Below are positions 36,525 to 49,356 of a DNA stretch of 64,000 bases, piece by piece. The stretch is taken from positions 7,764,001 through 7,828,000 of the forward strand of contig NC_063152.1 of assembly GCF_020921035.1 (NCBI RefSeq), given 5' to 3'. The DNA is from Rhodamnia argentea. Its lineage: Eukaryota > Streptophyta > Magnoliopsida > Myrtales > Myrtaceae. Position numbers and translations under genes: made by a program. Under the pieces are notes generated by a model, which saw only the letters and a list, made by a program, of their open reading frames with translations, did not search any database and was not told the DNA's origin. The stretch's first letter is position 1. Each line of letters begins with the position of its first letter.

Positions 36525-36533
36525 GTATATAAA
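36525..36533 (-). promoter_or_regulatory. TATA box of the orphan exon
   Basis: On the minus strand CTTTATATACA lies about 95 bp upstream of the ATG at 36,431, with a CT-repeat leader between. Spacing and composition fit a core promoter. Confidence 0.5.
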
Positions 36534-36599
36534 GGGCTCGGAAGCGGAGTGGGACCCACAAGCCAATAAAATATTCCTTTTTTATTTTTACTTTTTTGC

Positions 36600-37461
36600 C
36601 CAAAAAAGTTTACAAGATAGTTGGATTAATTAATTAATTAAGGGGAAAGGGAACATGGAAGAACTAATTGGGCTTTGGCAGGGTTTATAGTTTTCACGAT
36701 CCGCGTTTAAGGTAAATGGGCTCTTTATTTTTATTTTATTTTATTTTTGGTCGAACAGGTAAATGGACCTCGAGGGCACTTTAGTTCACCTTGACATTTG
36801 AAGTCAGATTTTTGTTTCGAACGAGTCGATTTTGGTTAGGTTCAAAGTGAGTCGGTGATGGTTCGCTAGAATCTTTTCGCATGAAAAAAGGAGGCCTGAT
36901 TTAGGTCGGATACATTTTCGACCCATCTAAACCTAACCCGACCCGACTCGCTAGAGGCGTCAAAGCCCCCCACCAATGAGCTCCTTGGCACACCTGTGCA
37001 TGAGCAGATACTATTGTCCATGTTGACCCATCACATGATAAGACATGATGCTGACGATTGTAGTCATGTGACGCATTAGAGAATAATAATCATCAATATG
37101 CATATCTACGAAAATTAGTCGGATAAACCACGCCAATCAGACGACCAAACACATGTACATTGCCCTAACGAAGAGAGAATCGGTATGCCCACGACATTTT
37201 CCCGTGGACCGGTCCATGCTTATCATCATTCATCATACAATAGCTGCATCGAAACAAGCCCCAGTCAAGATCAAGCTCAAAACTCTACTTTGTGCGACTG
37301 CCCAAAGCTACGCCACAAATCACCATAACTCGTTACAAATCACGAAAGCTCGACATTGCTGGATCACTGCAGATCATGGATTTGCCTCTGGCATCAATCA
37401 TTCAATATCTCCGATCCGTGAAAGACATGATATAGATTGACACAAAGTTTTTTAAGAATTC
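36600..37461. other. Intergenic
   Basis: No supported gene. Reading frame 37,153-37,440 is unrecognised. The last part is probably the 3'UTR of the WRAP53 gene that ends at 37,462. Confidence 0.5.
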
Positions 37462-40400
37462 TCAAGAATCCTGTTGCCCCTTTTCATAGGACGCGGCCAC
37501 AAGATCAGCGCCTCCATCTCCATCATCCACGCTGTAACGTGCGGAATCGAAAGCAAAGCTCCAGATTGAGAGACAGTTCTCATCACCTGCAAAAGACAAG
37601 ACAATACAATGTAAACCAAGGGCAACAGTAAATTGTTGAGCTGATCAAAGGAGTGCATGCATGCACGGCTGGCAAGAGATATCGACTCTAATCCGTGTAA
37701 TTAAACATGCAACAAATTTTATCCAAGTACATCATCGAAGAAAAGCAGAACAGTCTATGGCTGTTGAAGCTAGCAAAAAAAAAAAAAACCTTCAAGGTGG
37801 CATGATCTTAGCTGGCCGAAGAACTTGAAAAACAAAAGGACATCTTTTCCCCAGGAAAATTCCAAAGATTGGGCCTTTGAAGACCCTCAAGTGGGACTTT
37901 GGGGAAAAAAGGGAAGAAGAAGAAGAAAAAAAAACCCAATGGAGGAAGATTTTCTAGGGGACTTTGGGGAAAAATGGGAAGAACAAGATCAAGAACAAAC
38001 CAAATGGAGGATGACCTTCTAGGGCCCAATATTTTGATTGAATTAGCACAATCACCAAGGCGATCAATCAATAAGCCAAAGTGAAAAGCTTTAACAGGAA
38101 AGGTGGACATCTATGATACCCCTCAAATGAAATACTGCATCATCCTCCTCAGGAACCTCAAATCTTCGGTGCCCGGAAGAAGAAGCAGCCATTGGCAGAA
38201 ACGGATGAAAAGAGAAGCCATTTACTGTATCTGGATTATCACGGAAGACAAGGAAATGTTCATCATCAGGCAAATCAAGTACAACTAAACACAATACGCA
38301 TAAATGGACAAGAAACCCTTCAATTACAAAGTATCAGACCTGATGCAGCCTGAAAGCCTGAAATCCACTGGCCAGTTTGAAGATCATATATATGAACTAG
38401 ACCATCCTGATGGCAAAGAGTCAGAAAGAGTAGACTATTGACGATATAGTTCGCTACAAATGCAAAAGCAGCTTGGTACCTGACTGCCTGTACCAAGATA
38501 TCGACCTAGAGGTTCAACATCAAAGTATATGCGCTGGTTGGTATCTTCAGATGACCGGTACAACCTATACAAACAATTGAGGGACAAAAAAAGTCACTTC
38601 AATGATACAGAAAAACAATAATGATAGCAAAAGTGATTACTTGAGGGAAAAAAAATCCGCCTTGGGAGAGGGCATATTAGCAGGAAATATTCTACTTTCT
38701 TATCTAAGACCCAACATTTCATTAAAATTCAGTTGCATGGAAAGAGGAGCTTTGCTATCATTAGAAAACAATACTCACTTGTAGACGACATCAACAGCCT
38801 TGCGAACATCCCAGCACATAATGAAAGGGTCCTACAAGAAATTTAAGAAGAGACATTGTCAAAGATAGACATGCCTAAAGTAAACAACGCATAAAGAATG
38901 TTTACCATGATTCCTGAATGTTATTAAGTCCATCCCAAAACACTACAGTGGTTCTCACACAAATTCAGAATTTAGACTCTGTTTTTTTTTTTTGGTAAGG
39001 AGAATTTAGACTCTGTTTGATCGCTGGAAAAAAACAGAATTGAGATGAAATGTTTGTGCATTCATTTGGAGAGTGACTAGAATTAGATATGTTCTATCTT
39101 ATCCGGCTTCACCAATTGACACACACATCCCAAATCAGCGAGTGCCTGGTTGCTTGGTAGGTCACTGTGTCTGGAAAGAACAGGGCAGGATCATGTACAC
39201 ACACACTCTCTCTCTCTACCAACTGAAAGCACCACCACCATCACCATCACCAACCCCCCCCCCTTCCCCCTAAAAAAAAAAAAAAAAGCCATTCCCTGCC
39301 ACCTAAGAGGAAAGCTTTCCACATTTAGCTTGTCATTCAAGAAAGTCCAAGACATGAAAAAAGGATATGTTTCCATGATTATCACCATTAGTAGCAGATT
39401 AAACAAATTTGCATATCTCAGAGGCAACGACGAATTCAATCACTCATCATCACAAACTAATTGTTCCAACTTTTATCTAATTAATCGATTAAAAAAAAAC
39501 TCTGGAAATGTGCAAATAAAATGCTTCCATCACACACCATTGCATGAGAGAGAGAAAGAGAGGGAGAATGGTAGAGAGTCATTCTATATATTTTCAAGAA
39601 AAGGAAAAGAGAAGGTTTAGAGTATTCTACCTTTCGTCCTCCAGTATATAAGTTTCCATCTTTCGAAAATAACACCTGGAATTGCAAGCTTATCACCTAT
39701 AATTTCTTGAGAAATAACCATCACATAAGGGAAATCCAACCATCTGGCACTTACATGGGTAACCCCGCCTTGTTGACCATGTAGGATGTATAAGAGTTCC
39801 ATGTTATCTTCTCTGTAGATTGCAGTAGTCTGGCTGTAGGAGCCAGTTGCCAGCATTCCAGTATGAGCTGGAGAGAAAGCAATGGCAGATATAATACCTG
39901 CACAAAAGCAATAGCCAGTAAGATACTAAATTCTTCCCTTTTATCTTGCGATCTCACTATTATCTTGAATCATTATATAATTAACATGGAAATCCAGGGC
40001 ATTCAGGAGATCTACTATTTCCCTTTACATGCGTCATATATCAGCCCCATGGCAAAATAAACAGAAAAAGTCAGCCTTACAATCCAAAGTATTCCATTGA
40101 AGTTAAAATACTCAATTCTTCTCAACTGGAGTTTTTGAATTCCTCTTTTATTTAACTTGTCAGACAAATATAAAGAAACAGCTAAACCAGGACAGGCACA
40201 ACAATGCACCTGTTTGACCTTCTTTGTTTCCTTGAAGTGTTGAGTGCTTCTCAAAATCTCTACCAGGGTGATGTACGTCAAACACTCTTATGGATTTGTT
40301 ATATCCAGCAAAGATCCTTCACATGAACAGAGGATGTGGGTTGAAACTTTAATAGACTTAAAATGCTGTAAACGCTGCGTATAGAGAATAGCTCCAACAA

Positions 40401-41904
40401 ACTAAATCATTCTTGATAACCGCAAAAACCACTAAGTAACCAAACACCGACATTTGGAAATTCGGATAGCAGAGCATAACCTACATCACCAAATGCTGAT
40501 TTCTTTCAATAATGTACAATTTCAAGGGGAATTAGAGTAAACCGTTGACAAGTGGGAATTTAAGAGTCTTCAAAATGGAATGTTAACCTTACTTGTTCCC
40601 CGCAGGATTAAATGCAATTGAAAATGCAGCTGTAATTTCATCCACAGCATCATAAGCCCTGTATGTGCAACGTAGCTGCAATGTCAATTGTACGAGTCAA
40701 TAAAATTTCCTCTTTTTTGTCGAGACAATTGAAACAGAAGTTGTACAAAGAAGATTGTAAAGGAGAAAATGAGGGGTATGCAGACAACAGAGTTGCTACA
40801 AAGCATGTCTAAGATGTGTGATAAGCTCAGGGTCCACAACTTCAGTGTACCCCAAAATAACTATATGGCTTCCATAAAGTCTCCCTAGAGTTCTTGAAAC
40901 CTCTAAACTAAGCTTAACAATTCTGACCTGTCCAGTAGTAGCATCCCAGACATGAATTGGAAGATCACGAGTAGTTGACGCGAATACACAGCTAACTGGG
41001 TCTGAAATATGAAAAACTTCCATACTCAATTCTAGCTGTCGCTAATTACCAGAAGAAAATTAACTATAGCTGAAAATATAACCATGTTACGTAAAAGAAG
41101 AGTAAAATTTAAAGAGACAACCTGTAGCAGACATGTATGGGTACCAACAGAAATCATAAACCGATTCGCCTTCCGTCACAACATGATTTGCTGTAAAGGA
41201 ATCTGCAACCAAAGAGAACTACATGAGACATAGACCACCCAATGTCTGGATTTGCTAATATTTGGTTGTAGATATTACTAGCAAAATAGTCTCAGCAGTC
41301 CTAAAGCTAACATCTTTTCAAGCTACTTAAATACACAGAAACAATACACATACTAACCCCAAACTCCTAGCGAACGTGTACCTTGATCAACATCAGACGA
41401 ACTTGCCTTTGCGCTGTCGTCAACCCCATAGTCTGGTCTGATCATGAAACACAGCAATTAAAGTACGACCAACATCGCCACTTCTCGTGAACGACTAAAC
41501 ATAAAAAGGAACAGAAAAATCAGCAAGCACCACCATCGTCCCAAACAAACTTACAAAGTGAACACACGAAGTGTATTGTCCTCTGAACTACTGAGAAAGC
41601 AAGTCCCATCACGTGACCTAACGAAAGCCCAAAAAAGAAGAGGCAATCATCGCTCCAAAAGCCACACCACTACTCAGAATGCGGACAGCCAAACATCCAT
41701 CAAGGGAAAACGAAAAATTACGCACCATTTGACGCCTTTAAGAAAGTTGTTCGGCTTCTGGTCAGTTCTGAACTGTTTGTGGAAATGATAGGCTCTTTGA
41801 GGAGGGACATCGAACCGAATGGCGGGCCATGAGTAGTCTTGATGAGCGGCCACTGTGGGTTCGTCGAGCGGGCTCAGTTGACGCTGCTCTTCTTCTTCAA
41901 CCAT
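37462..41904 (-). CDS. WRAP53: WRAP53/TCAB1-like WD40 protein, 14 exons, intact
   Basis: Telomerase Cajal body protein 1 is a nuclear WD40 protein that binds CAB-box RNAs and telomerase RNA in the known family. Exons (high to low): 41,904-41,726; 41,617-41,555; 41,437-41,382; 41,202-41,122; 41,001-40,928; 40,675-40,593; 40,316-40,210; 39,897-39,755; 39,675-39,631; 38,831-38,779; 38,564-38,480; 38,406-38,340; 38,230-38,120; 37,586-37,462. All borders are GT/AG, all phases close, and the total is 1,272 nt (423 aa). Key blocks: DYSWPAIRFDVPPQ, FLKGVKWSRDGTCFL, DNTLRVF, PIHVWDATTG, IRVFDVHHPGRDF, ATGSYSQTTAIY, LYTGGRKDPFIMCWDVRKA, GTGSQDGLVHIYDL, NGFSFHPFLPMAASSSGHRRF and, in the last exon, DENCLSIWSF. 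The start is the first ATG (MVEEEEQR). It is the intact parent of two nearby pseudogenes. Confidence 0.9.
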
Positions 41905-41959
41905 CCTCGTGAGAGAGAAAAGAGTGCGTGCTGGAGAGCTTCGAGCACGAGCAGTGAGA

Positions 41960-42104
41960 AATTTCTTGAGGGGTCGCCGGGGAGTTGAAATCTGATTTTT
42001 CCATCAAGTGTATAGGCCGCCAATGGGCCAAAAAGAAGGGCAACTGGGCAAGTAATAAGGCAGCTTTTATGTGGCCAGTTTTCTCTAAAGTTAATAAGAG
42101 AAAA
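41960..42104. other. WRAP53 upstream region
   Basis: Probable 5'UTR/promoter of WRAP53. The phrase around GCCAATGGGCCAAAA at 42,015 recurs upstream of the paralogous copies near 46,830 and 59,955, so it was duplicated with the gene family. Confidence 0.4.
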
Positions 42105-42516
42105 AGCCATCAAAAATCCTAAACTATGTCCATTGTAATATATTTGTCCCAAACTTTTCTTTATGACATAAAAAACCCTAAACTTGTATTCATGTGACAT
42201 ATTTACTCCAAATTTTTACCCGTGCGACACATTTATCCCAAACTTTTTGTTATGACACCAAAAACTCCAAACTTGTAAGCATATAACACATTTATCTCAA
42301 ATTTTGAGGTAAATGAGTTATACGGATATAAATTTAGGATTATTGATGTCATAAAAAAATAATTTAGTATAAATATGTCACATTGGTATAAATTTAGGGT
42401 TTTCGGTGTCGTAAGGAAAAATTTGGGATAAATGTGTCACATGAGTAAAAGTTTGAAATTTTTGATGTCACAAAAAAAAATTAAGGTAAATGTGTTATAG
42501 TTGGCATAGTTTAGGT
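42105..42516. mobile_element. Foldback element without core (near-perfect hairpin)
   Basis: The left arm (42,105-42,305) reads ATCAAAAATCCTAAACTATG, then repeated GTGACATATTTA-like units. The right arm (42,306-42,516) is its reverse complement, unit by unit, ending in GCATAGTTTAGG. There is almost no loop. It belongs to the same family as 13,158-14,145, 34,390-35,370 and 62,691-63,660. Such long tandem-repeat inverted arms are typical of foldback DNA transposons. No target duplication could be fixed. Confidence 0.75.
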
Positions 42517-42949
42517 AAAAGTATATGCAAGTAAAATAGGGTCTAAAATAAATAAAAAAAAATAGGGTGTAAAATTTCGACCAAACAAAAAACATAGGGT
42601 CTAAAATTTCGAATGAAACCGTAGCTGGAATTAAGGTATTTTCTTTGGAACCTAAAATGGTAATGTTAAAAGTCACGTCTTACTTCTTTTTGGGTAGCAA
42701 AGGAGCACTTCAAGTTTTGCCATTTGAAATCAAACGCAATCGAAGGAGCTACTTGCTTTGCTTATTCATAAATTTGCGAGCACCGCAAGGAGTTGTTGCT
42801 TCACTTGAAAACAAGGAGTTGTGTTGAAACTAAAATCAAATTGTAACGATGTCTATATAGTTAAGCACAAATGTGTGAAATAAAATGCATATTATGATAC
42901 TCGGGATTTCGCCCCGACCTTCCGACAATGCACATAAATAAGGAAAAAT

Positions 42950-43320
42950 TCCAATTAGGAGCCTACGGTGCCCTTATTTCTTAAATAATGGGTTGAAATG
43001 AATTTTGCTTTAAATAAGAGCCCGAATCGGCCATTATCTCAAATAAAAGCCTAAAGTGCCCATATCGATCTTAAAGAAGAGCTTGACTTGGCTGGCCAAA
43101 GGGCAATTTCGTCTTTTTAATTCTTTTTTTTTTCTATTTTTCTACTTTTCGTTTTCTTTTTTCCTCCTCCAGCCACTGTCGGGCCGGTGGAAGTTGCCGG
43201 ACTGAGGTGAGGTTTGCCCTCGCCCGGGCGAGCGAGGGCGAACCACGACAAATCCGGCGAGGAGCATACTCGGAGTTTTCGGCAATCGGCTCATCGCCGA
43301 TGGATCCTGTCCCTTCTTAG
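42950..43320. repeat. Truncated TIR-element arm
   Basis: The sequence around AAAAATTCCAATTAGGAGCC and TTAAATAAGAGCCCGAATCG resembles one arm of the element at 55,708-56,136 (units of AAATAAG...TGAAGTG type). The opposite arm is missing. It runs into a GC-rich stretch and then into WRAP53-derived sequence at about 43,330. Confidence 0.4.
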
Positions 43321-43329
43321 GAAAGGCAT

Positions 43330-45870
43330 GCTCGGGAACTATTCTACTTTCTCATCGAAAGACTCAACATTTCAATAAGAATATGTCATCCAATTGGATG
43401 GAAATAGAAGCTTTGCTATCCCTAGAAAACAACACTCAATTGTACACAACATCCACAGCCTCGCGAACACCCCAGCACATGATGAAAGGGTCCTACAAGA
43501 AATTTAAGAAGAGACATTGTCGGAGACAAACACGCCTAATGTAGAAATAACGCTTAATGAATGTTTGCTCATGATTCGTGAATGTTAAGTCCATCCAAAA
43601 TGCTCCAGTGGTTTTTCTCACAAATTGGGAACTTAACACCGTGTTTGATCACGAGATGAAGACAGAATTGACACGAAAATACTGTTCCATTCAACTTGGA
43701 GAGTTAGTACATGTAAGAATTAGAAGTGTTCTCCTATCTTATCCGGGTTCATATCCCATGTTAGTTAGTGTCTTGTCACTTGTTAGGTCACCGTGTCCGG
43801 AAAGAACTGGGCAGAGGATCATGCACACCCTTTTCCGCTTCCGCCACAATCCCCACCGTCAACTCAAACCCCAAAGCAAATTCCCTTCCACCTTAGAGAA
43901 AAGCTTTCCACGTTTATCTTGTCCTTTGTTGTTGGGACTTTATATCCGGCTCGATATTTGTGTATATCCAATCTGATGGGACTTTGCATTACGCCAAAGA
44001 ACATTCAAGCAAAGTCGAAGACGTGAAAAGAAAAAAAAAATGATATCTTCCCATGATAATCACTATTAGAAGCAGACGGAATAAATTCGCATACCTTAGA
44101 GGCAACGATGAATTCAATCACTCAACATCACAAAGTAATTTTCTCCAACTTTTATCCGATTAATTGACAACAAAAACTCTGGAAATGTCCAATTAAAATG
44201 TTACCATCACACGCCATTGCATGGGAGAGAGGGAGAGAGACTAGTAGAGAGTCATTGTATTTAGGGATGAGCAAAAAAGACCGCCCGGACCGGGATTGCC
44301 CGGACCGGACCGGGACCGATGCTCCGGTTCCCGATTTTAGGGGGATTCGGTCCGGTTCCCGATTCCTAAAAGTGGAATCGGTGACCGGGCGGTCCGGTTA
44401 CCGGTTCCGGGGCCTAGGACCGAATCGGATCGCTCGGACCGGACCGGTCCTTTTTAATTTTTTTTTTTTAAAAAAAACCTAACGTTTACTTGTTGTTTAG
44501 GTTTATGTCATTTAGGGTTCGATCCAGAGCTGCCAATTGAAGAGGCCTTGACTTCACCGAGCTCGTGGTACACCGACCCTTGTTTCCTCGACCTCGATCG
44601 CGTCTTCTATCAAAGTGTGTATCCACTTTTCGGAACCGCGGACCGAAAATCCTTAGAACCACCGTCGGTTTGGTCCGGTTCCCGGTTCCGAGGGTGGCCG
44701 GTCCGGTCCGTGGTTACGAAAAGTGGGAATCGGGACCACCGGTCCGGTTCCCGATTTTTTATGGGAACCGGACCGAACCGGGAACCGCTCATCCCTAATT
44801 GTATTTGTTCCCAAGGACAGGAAAAGAGAAGGTTTAGAGCATTCAACCTTTCGTCCATCTTTCGAAAATAACACCAGGAATTGCAAGCTTATCACCTATA
44901 ATTTCTTGAGAAATAACCATCACATGGGTAACCCCATCTTGTTGACCATGCAAGATGTATAAGAGTTCCATGTTATCTTCTCCGTCGATTGCAGTAGTCC
45001 GGCTTTAGGAAGGGAACGAGGTATCTTGTGATCGTGAGTTGGAGAGAAAGCAATGGCAGATATCATACCCGCATAAAAGCAATAGAGGGTAAGATACTAA
45101 ATTCTTCCCTGGTATCTTGTGATCGTGATGTTATCTTGGATGACAATACGCATGGAAATCCAAAACATTGAGGAGATCTGTTATCTTACTTTGCATGCAA
45201 AATAAAACAGAAAAACTCGGCCGTCCAACCTTCTTTGTTTCCTTGAAGTTTTGGGTGCTTCTCAAAATCCCAACCAGGACGATGTAAGTCAAACACTCTA
45301 ATGGATTTGTTATAAGCAGCAAAGATTCTACACATGAACAGGGGATGCGGGTCGAAACTTTATTAGACTTGAAATGCTATAAACCCTAGGTAAAGAGACT
45401 AGCTCCAACATACGAAATCGTTTATGATAACAACAAAAACAACTAAGCAACCAACCTCGGACATTCTGAAATTCTGGTGGAGTATAACCAAAATCACCAA
45501 ATGCTGATTTCTTTCAACAATAGAAGGTAAAAAGTAATGTACGAATTCAAAAGAAAGTTTCAAGAAGAATTAGAATGGACCTTTAACACGAGGAAATTAA
45601 GAGTCTTCAAAATTGAATGTTAACCTTACTTGTTCCCCCCAGAATTGCAATTGAAAATGCAAAGGGATATGCAGATGACAGAGTTACTACGAAGCATTTC
45701 TAAGATGTGTGATTAGCTCGGACTCCACAACTATATAGCTCAAAAGATAAGGCTTTCTCGCACACTTATGCTACATAGGTGTAGAAGGGCATCGAGCACG
45801 AGCTGTGATAGTTTTCTTGAGTTTTGGCTTCGTCGAACCTTCCCTCTTTTGAGTTCGTTAAAGAGCACTG
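43330..45870 (-). pseudogene. WRAP53 pseudogene 1 (exons 6-10 plus 5'UTR, introns kept)
   Basis: A DNA-level (not retro) copy of WRAP53. Recognisable parts are exon 10 (about 43,441-43,493), exon 9 remnant (about 44,843-44,885), part of exon 8 (about 44,928-45,000), exon 7 (about 45,225-45,335), part of exon 6 (about 45,625-45,660) and a piece of the 5' leader (45,780-45,865). Exons 1-5 and 11-14 are missing. Exon 9 has lost the ATACTGGAGGAC part and exon 8 is cut short, so no product is possible. A hAT MITE is inserted in the intron between exons 10 and 9. Confidence 0.82.
44262..44797. mobile_element. hAT-type MITE with 8-bp target duplication
   Basis: The element begins TAGGGATGAGC and ends GCTCATCCCTA, flanked on both sides by ATTGTATT (44,254-44,261 and 44,798-44,805). 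The intact WRAP53 intron at 39,575 has one related sequence (GTCATTCTATATATTTTC) with no insert, confirming an insertion. Inside, both halves are dense in CCGGTCCGGTTCCCGAT-type motifs in both orientations. No transposase is present. 8-bp duplications and the TAGGG terminus fit the hAT superfamily. Confidence 0.93.
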
Positions 45871-47184
45871 AAATAAAATGGGAATAAATGATAATAAACT
45901 AAACTCGAAATTAAGGCTCTATTTATTTCATGAAAAATAAATAATTTTAAAATTATTTTTCCCAAAATGATATTTTTTATTGCTTACAAAAACTAATGAA
46001 CATAAATTATTTTCATCGTTTACACAAATACTTAGATATAAATTTCTATCGGTAATGAAAATATTTTTCATTGACCGTTTATTTCAAATGATACATGCAA
46101 TTATTTTTTGAATTTTTTTTCCAAATCACTCATTTTTTGCGAAACAAATGGAGTCTAATATTGAGTAGATAATTTCTTAATAACATCACCAAGCTTAAAT
46201 TTTTTTAATCATTCTTAATTATATGTTAAATCCTAATATCATATAATATTGCATTGTTTTCTATTCATATTATGCTAAAGATCATAAATCATAGAAAAAT
46301 TGACTATTTTAGAACAAGAATACATAGTTACAGGTTATGGATTATTAACAGTTTTTGAAATGAATTGTAATTATTAGTTATGATAACATCACTTTAATTT
46401 ATTATGATAATTAATACCATGATTATTTAAGTTTGAAATTGAGTTATCTTACGATTGAAATTCTATTTAACTCAATAATCTAATATTTGAGAAATTAATT
46501 CTAGTACGGTTTGCTTATATACTGAGCATTACGCTTCATTCAATATAAATGACATCTCCGTGAAGAGTAGAAAAATCACTTAATATTTCTGCTTATGATT
46601 AGAATCTTAAACTAAAAAGATATGAAAAAACCTAATTCATCATTGGACATTACATATTTAAGTACTTAAAATGTTTCAAGTGTTTCATATTAAATAAATA
46701 ATCATAGAACACGCAAGACTAAAGAAACTTAAAATTTTGTGAGTAAAAAATTATTAAAAATTGAAGCAATCGAAATCTGCTTTTTCAACAAGTGATAAGC
46801 AATCGACCCAAAAAAAAAAGTGATAAGCTGCTAATGGGCAAATAATAAGCTGCTTTAATGTCCTTAATTTATATTAAATTACATATTCACAAGTTTAAGC
46901 TGCTTAAATAGGCATTAACTATGTTTTACCTTAAAAAATTAGCTTCATAATCATATAAGATACTTCTTTTTTAAGATAATTACCGGACAAGTCCTAAAAA
47001 TTTGCTATCACAATTAGCTTGAATCACAAAGCTTACATTGCATGCATGCAAGTCCTCAAACATGCACCTTCGATGCACCTGAAGAGCAAATTAGGCACAC
47101 GTTAAAAAACCTAATATTGTCCCACTTACATGTAACTTTACCGTCAAAGTGTGCATACAAATGAGCGGTGTAGTGCCCATTAGG
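45871..47184. other. AT-rich spacer, duplicated at 56,150-56,620
   Basis: Very AT-rich. The part at about 46,195-46,640 is paralogous to 56,150-56,620 (shared CCTAATATCATATAATAT and TTTTTGAAATGAATTG). This shows that the block downstream of each WRAP53 copy was duplicated with it. No gene is seen; the last part is probably the 3' flank of F-box gene A. Confidence 0.6.
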
Positions 47185-49356
47185 TCAACGAGAAACCCGG
47201 TTGAAACGATAAACAAAGATAACCTCTGCATTTTGGGAAGCTCTTCGACAAGTGAGCACATTCTGGTTCATGCCATATAGTTTCGATAGATCAGCGGCTT
47301 GAAGATGCTTTTGTACATGTCGGGTCAACCGAGCCTTGATAACCAACTCCTCCAGCACGAGTGCATTTCCAAGAAGAAACTTAATCAAGGCGAGCAAATG
47401 ATTCGACCCTAAACGATTGGCTTCATAACCGATGATCTCAACTCTCTTGAGATGTTTCGCCAAACATTCAAAGTTCCCCTTCCTTGAGCACAAATAATCT
47501 TCTCCGTTGAAGTTAAAACGTCCTCTAGATTCGTCATCAAGCCCAAACTGCACATGAATAGTGAATACCCCATTTAAGAAACTCACTTCGCATTAGATGT
47601 GGGTCCATGAGGAAAAGAAAATTCACTGTCTCGCTAAAATTTCAAACAAACAACCTTTATTTGTCCACTGCAAATGGTAGTTTGTTTTACTTTATATGAG
47701 GTCTTAATCAATTTGAACTCTTAAACTCGCCCACACAATACAATATATTCTCTTTCTAGCTGCTCATTGCTGACCTATTAGTTCAAGATCCAAACCTACA
47801 TGGCAGCAATAGAACCTCCAGTACAGCACTACAGTTACTTTGAAGACATGAACTAAAACGGGTGCACATATGTTGAGTGCACTGACCAAAGTTACGGGCA
47901 ATTTTCAATTGCCAAAACAAATAAGATTTTGGATTTGATAATCTTCATGTGCTTCTGAAGTTTTAACTCACATTTGTGCGAAATAAAAGTCAGCTCAAGA
48001 AGTGAAATGAAAATATCATAGCGAATGAACGAACCTTAAACAGGGTGTAGCCATCCAGGCATACGAGTAAATTTTCCAGGCATGGTGAACTATGTAGCAA
48101 GTGTGCTATCCAAGGGAAGTCCCAATGAGTAACGGGCGCATGCAGTGTCAAATTCTGACATTTTGACAATGGAAATGGCACTCCTTCCATCTCCCAAGGA
48201 GACAAAATCTAAGTACATTGAGCGAGCAAAATAGAAAAATTTTGATTATTATTTCTTTTCCTGTTCAGGACGAATAAAGACTAACAAAATTTACAGTCCA
48301 TCCAAATACTTTATCCCTTGACCCTGTAGGTCGCTCTAGTGGGGCAACGTACATTACTAAAACAGTGCTAATCACGGATCCCATTCAAGGTAAAAAAAAC
48401 CGAGCTCGTACCTGGAAACACCGGCCGCAGGTGGCAATCGTAGGAACTCCCCGCAGCTTCTCCAGGAGTCCCTTTAAAAGATCCAGCATCCTCTCTCCAC
48501 GAGACATAAGAAAATATAAGTTGGCTTCCACCAAAGAAGAAACATTGTCAAGTCTGAACATGGGATCATTAGGCAAAAACCCTGATATCCACAGTGACAG
48601 CAGATAAGGGGCCCAAATTGTCTCCACTTTACAGGTCATGGGGTAGACGAGTATCAATTTTTTCACACTCATTGAATCTATTCTGATGTTCTTCACGCCC
48701 TTGCACATGTGCAGCTCAAGGGACTCTAAAACCGGACTTCCCCTAACAATTTCCTCTAGGATATGATCACTCAACTCCGCAAATGACATCGACAAGACCT
48801 TAAGACGAGGCCACCTAACAGTAGTGCCCAGCGAAAAGCGGCACTTTCTGAATTCCAGGCGTACCATCCAACTCAAGTGACACACGAACTGCGGCAATGC
48901 GTACGAGAACAATGGCGTAGCAGCCGGCAACAGGCGGAGATCCTCCACGCGGCGTGCTGCCGCGAAGCGGAACCAGGAGTCGAACTTGGGTGAGTTGACC
49001 CCGTCGCACATGACGTGGAATCTCTTCACGGTCGGGGAGGTGCTCTGAAGCAGGACGCTGTCGACAAAGGACGAGAAGTCCCTGGAACTGTGAGGCAGGT
49101 CATTACCAATCCCATCATTGAAGATGAGGTCGGTGGTAGAGGTCCAAGTGGACTGCCACCGCTTGGAGAGGATGCTGGTCTTGACTACATCTCGGAGGGT
49201 CAGGAACGAGAAGATGTGGTGGATCACGTCGTCTGGCAAGGCACTGATGTCATCCCTAGGGCTCAAAGGAGGAGGAGGTGGGATTCGTCCTGTACGATTT
49301 GGCCGGTCGCCGGGGGATTTGCAGTGGATGGCGCCGTGGACGGAGGTCTCCACCAT
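47185..49356 (-). CDS. F-box/FBD/LRR protein A, 3 exons, intact
   Basis: F-box proteins are the substrate receptors of SCF ubiquitin ligases. Exons: 49,356-48,412 (315 codons), 48,208-48,035 (58), 47,547-47,185 (121 with stop), all phase 0 with GT/AG borders; 493 aa. The N-terminus is Pro-rich. The F-box lies at about 37-72 (ISALPDDVIHHIFSFL, then VVKTSILSKRW). LRR-like repeats follow (VRWPRLKVLSMS, VLESLELHMCKGVKNI). The C-terminal FBD region is in exon 3 (CLAKHLKRVEIIGYEA, LVLEELVIKA). Start at 49,356 is the first ATG before MVETSVHG, matching gene C. Substrate is unknown. F-box/FBD genes are a fast-evolving plant family, which fits the local tandem copies. Confidence 0.88.

Noticed and set aside
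39150-39620. Plus-strand frame of 156 codons
   Set aside because: It lies across WRAP53 intron 9 and is antisense to that gene, with homopolymer-driven content.
44198-44871. Several overlapping Arg/Pro/Gly-rich frames on both strands
   Set aside because: They come from the palindromic GC-rich motifs of the hAT MITE.
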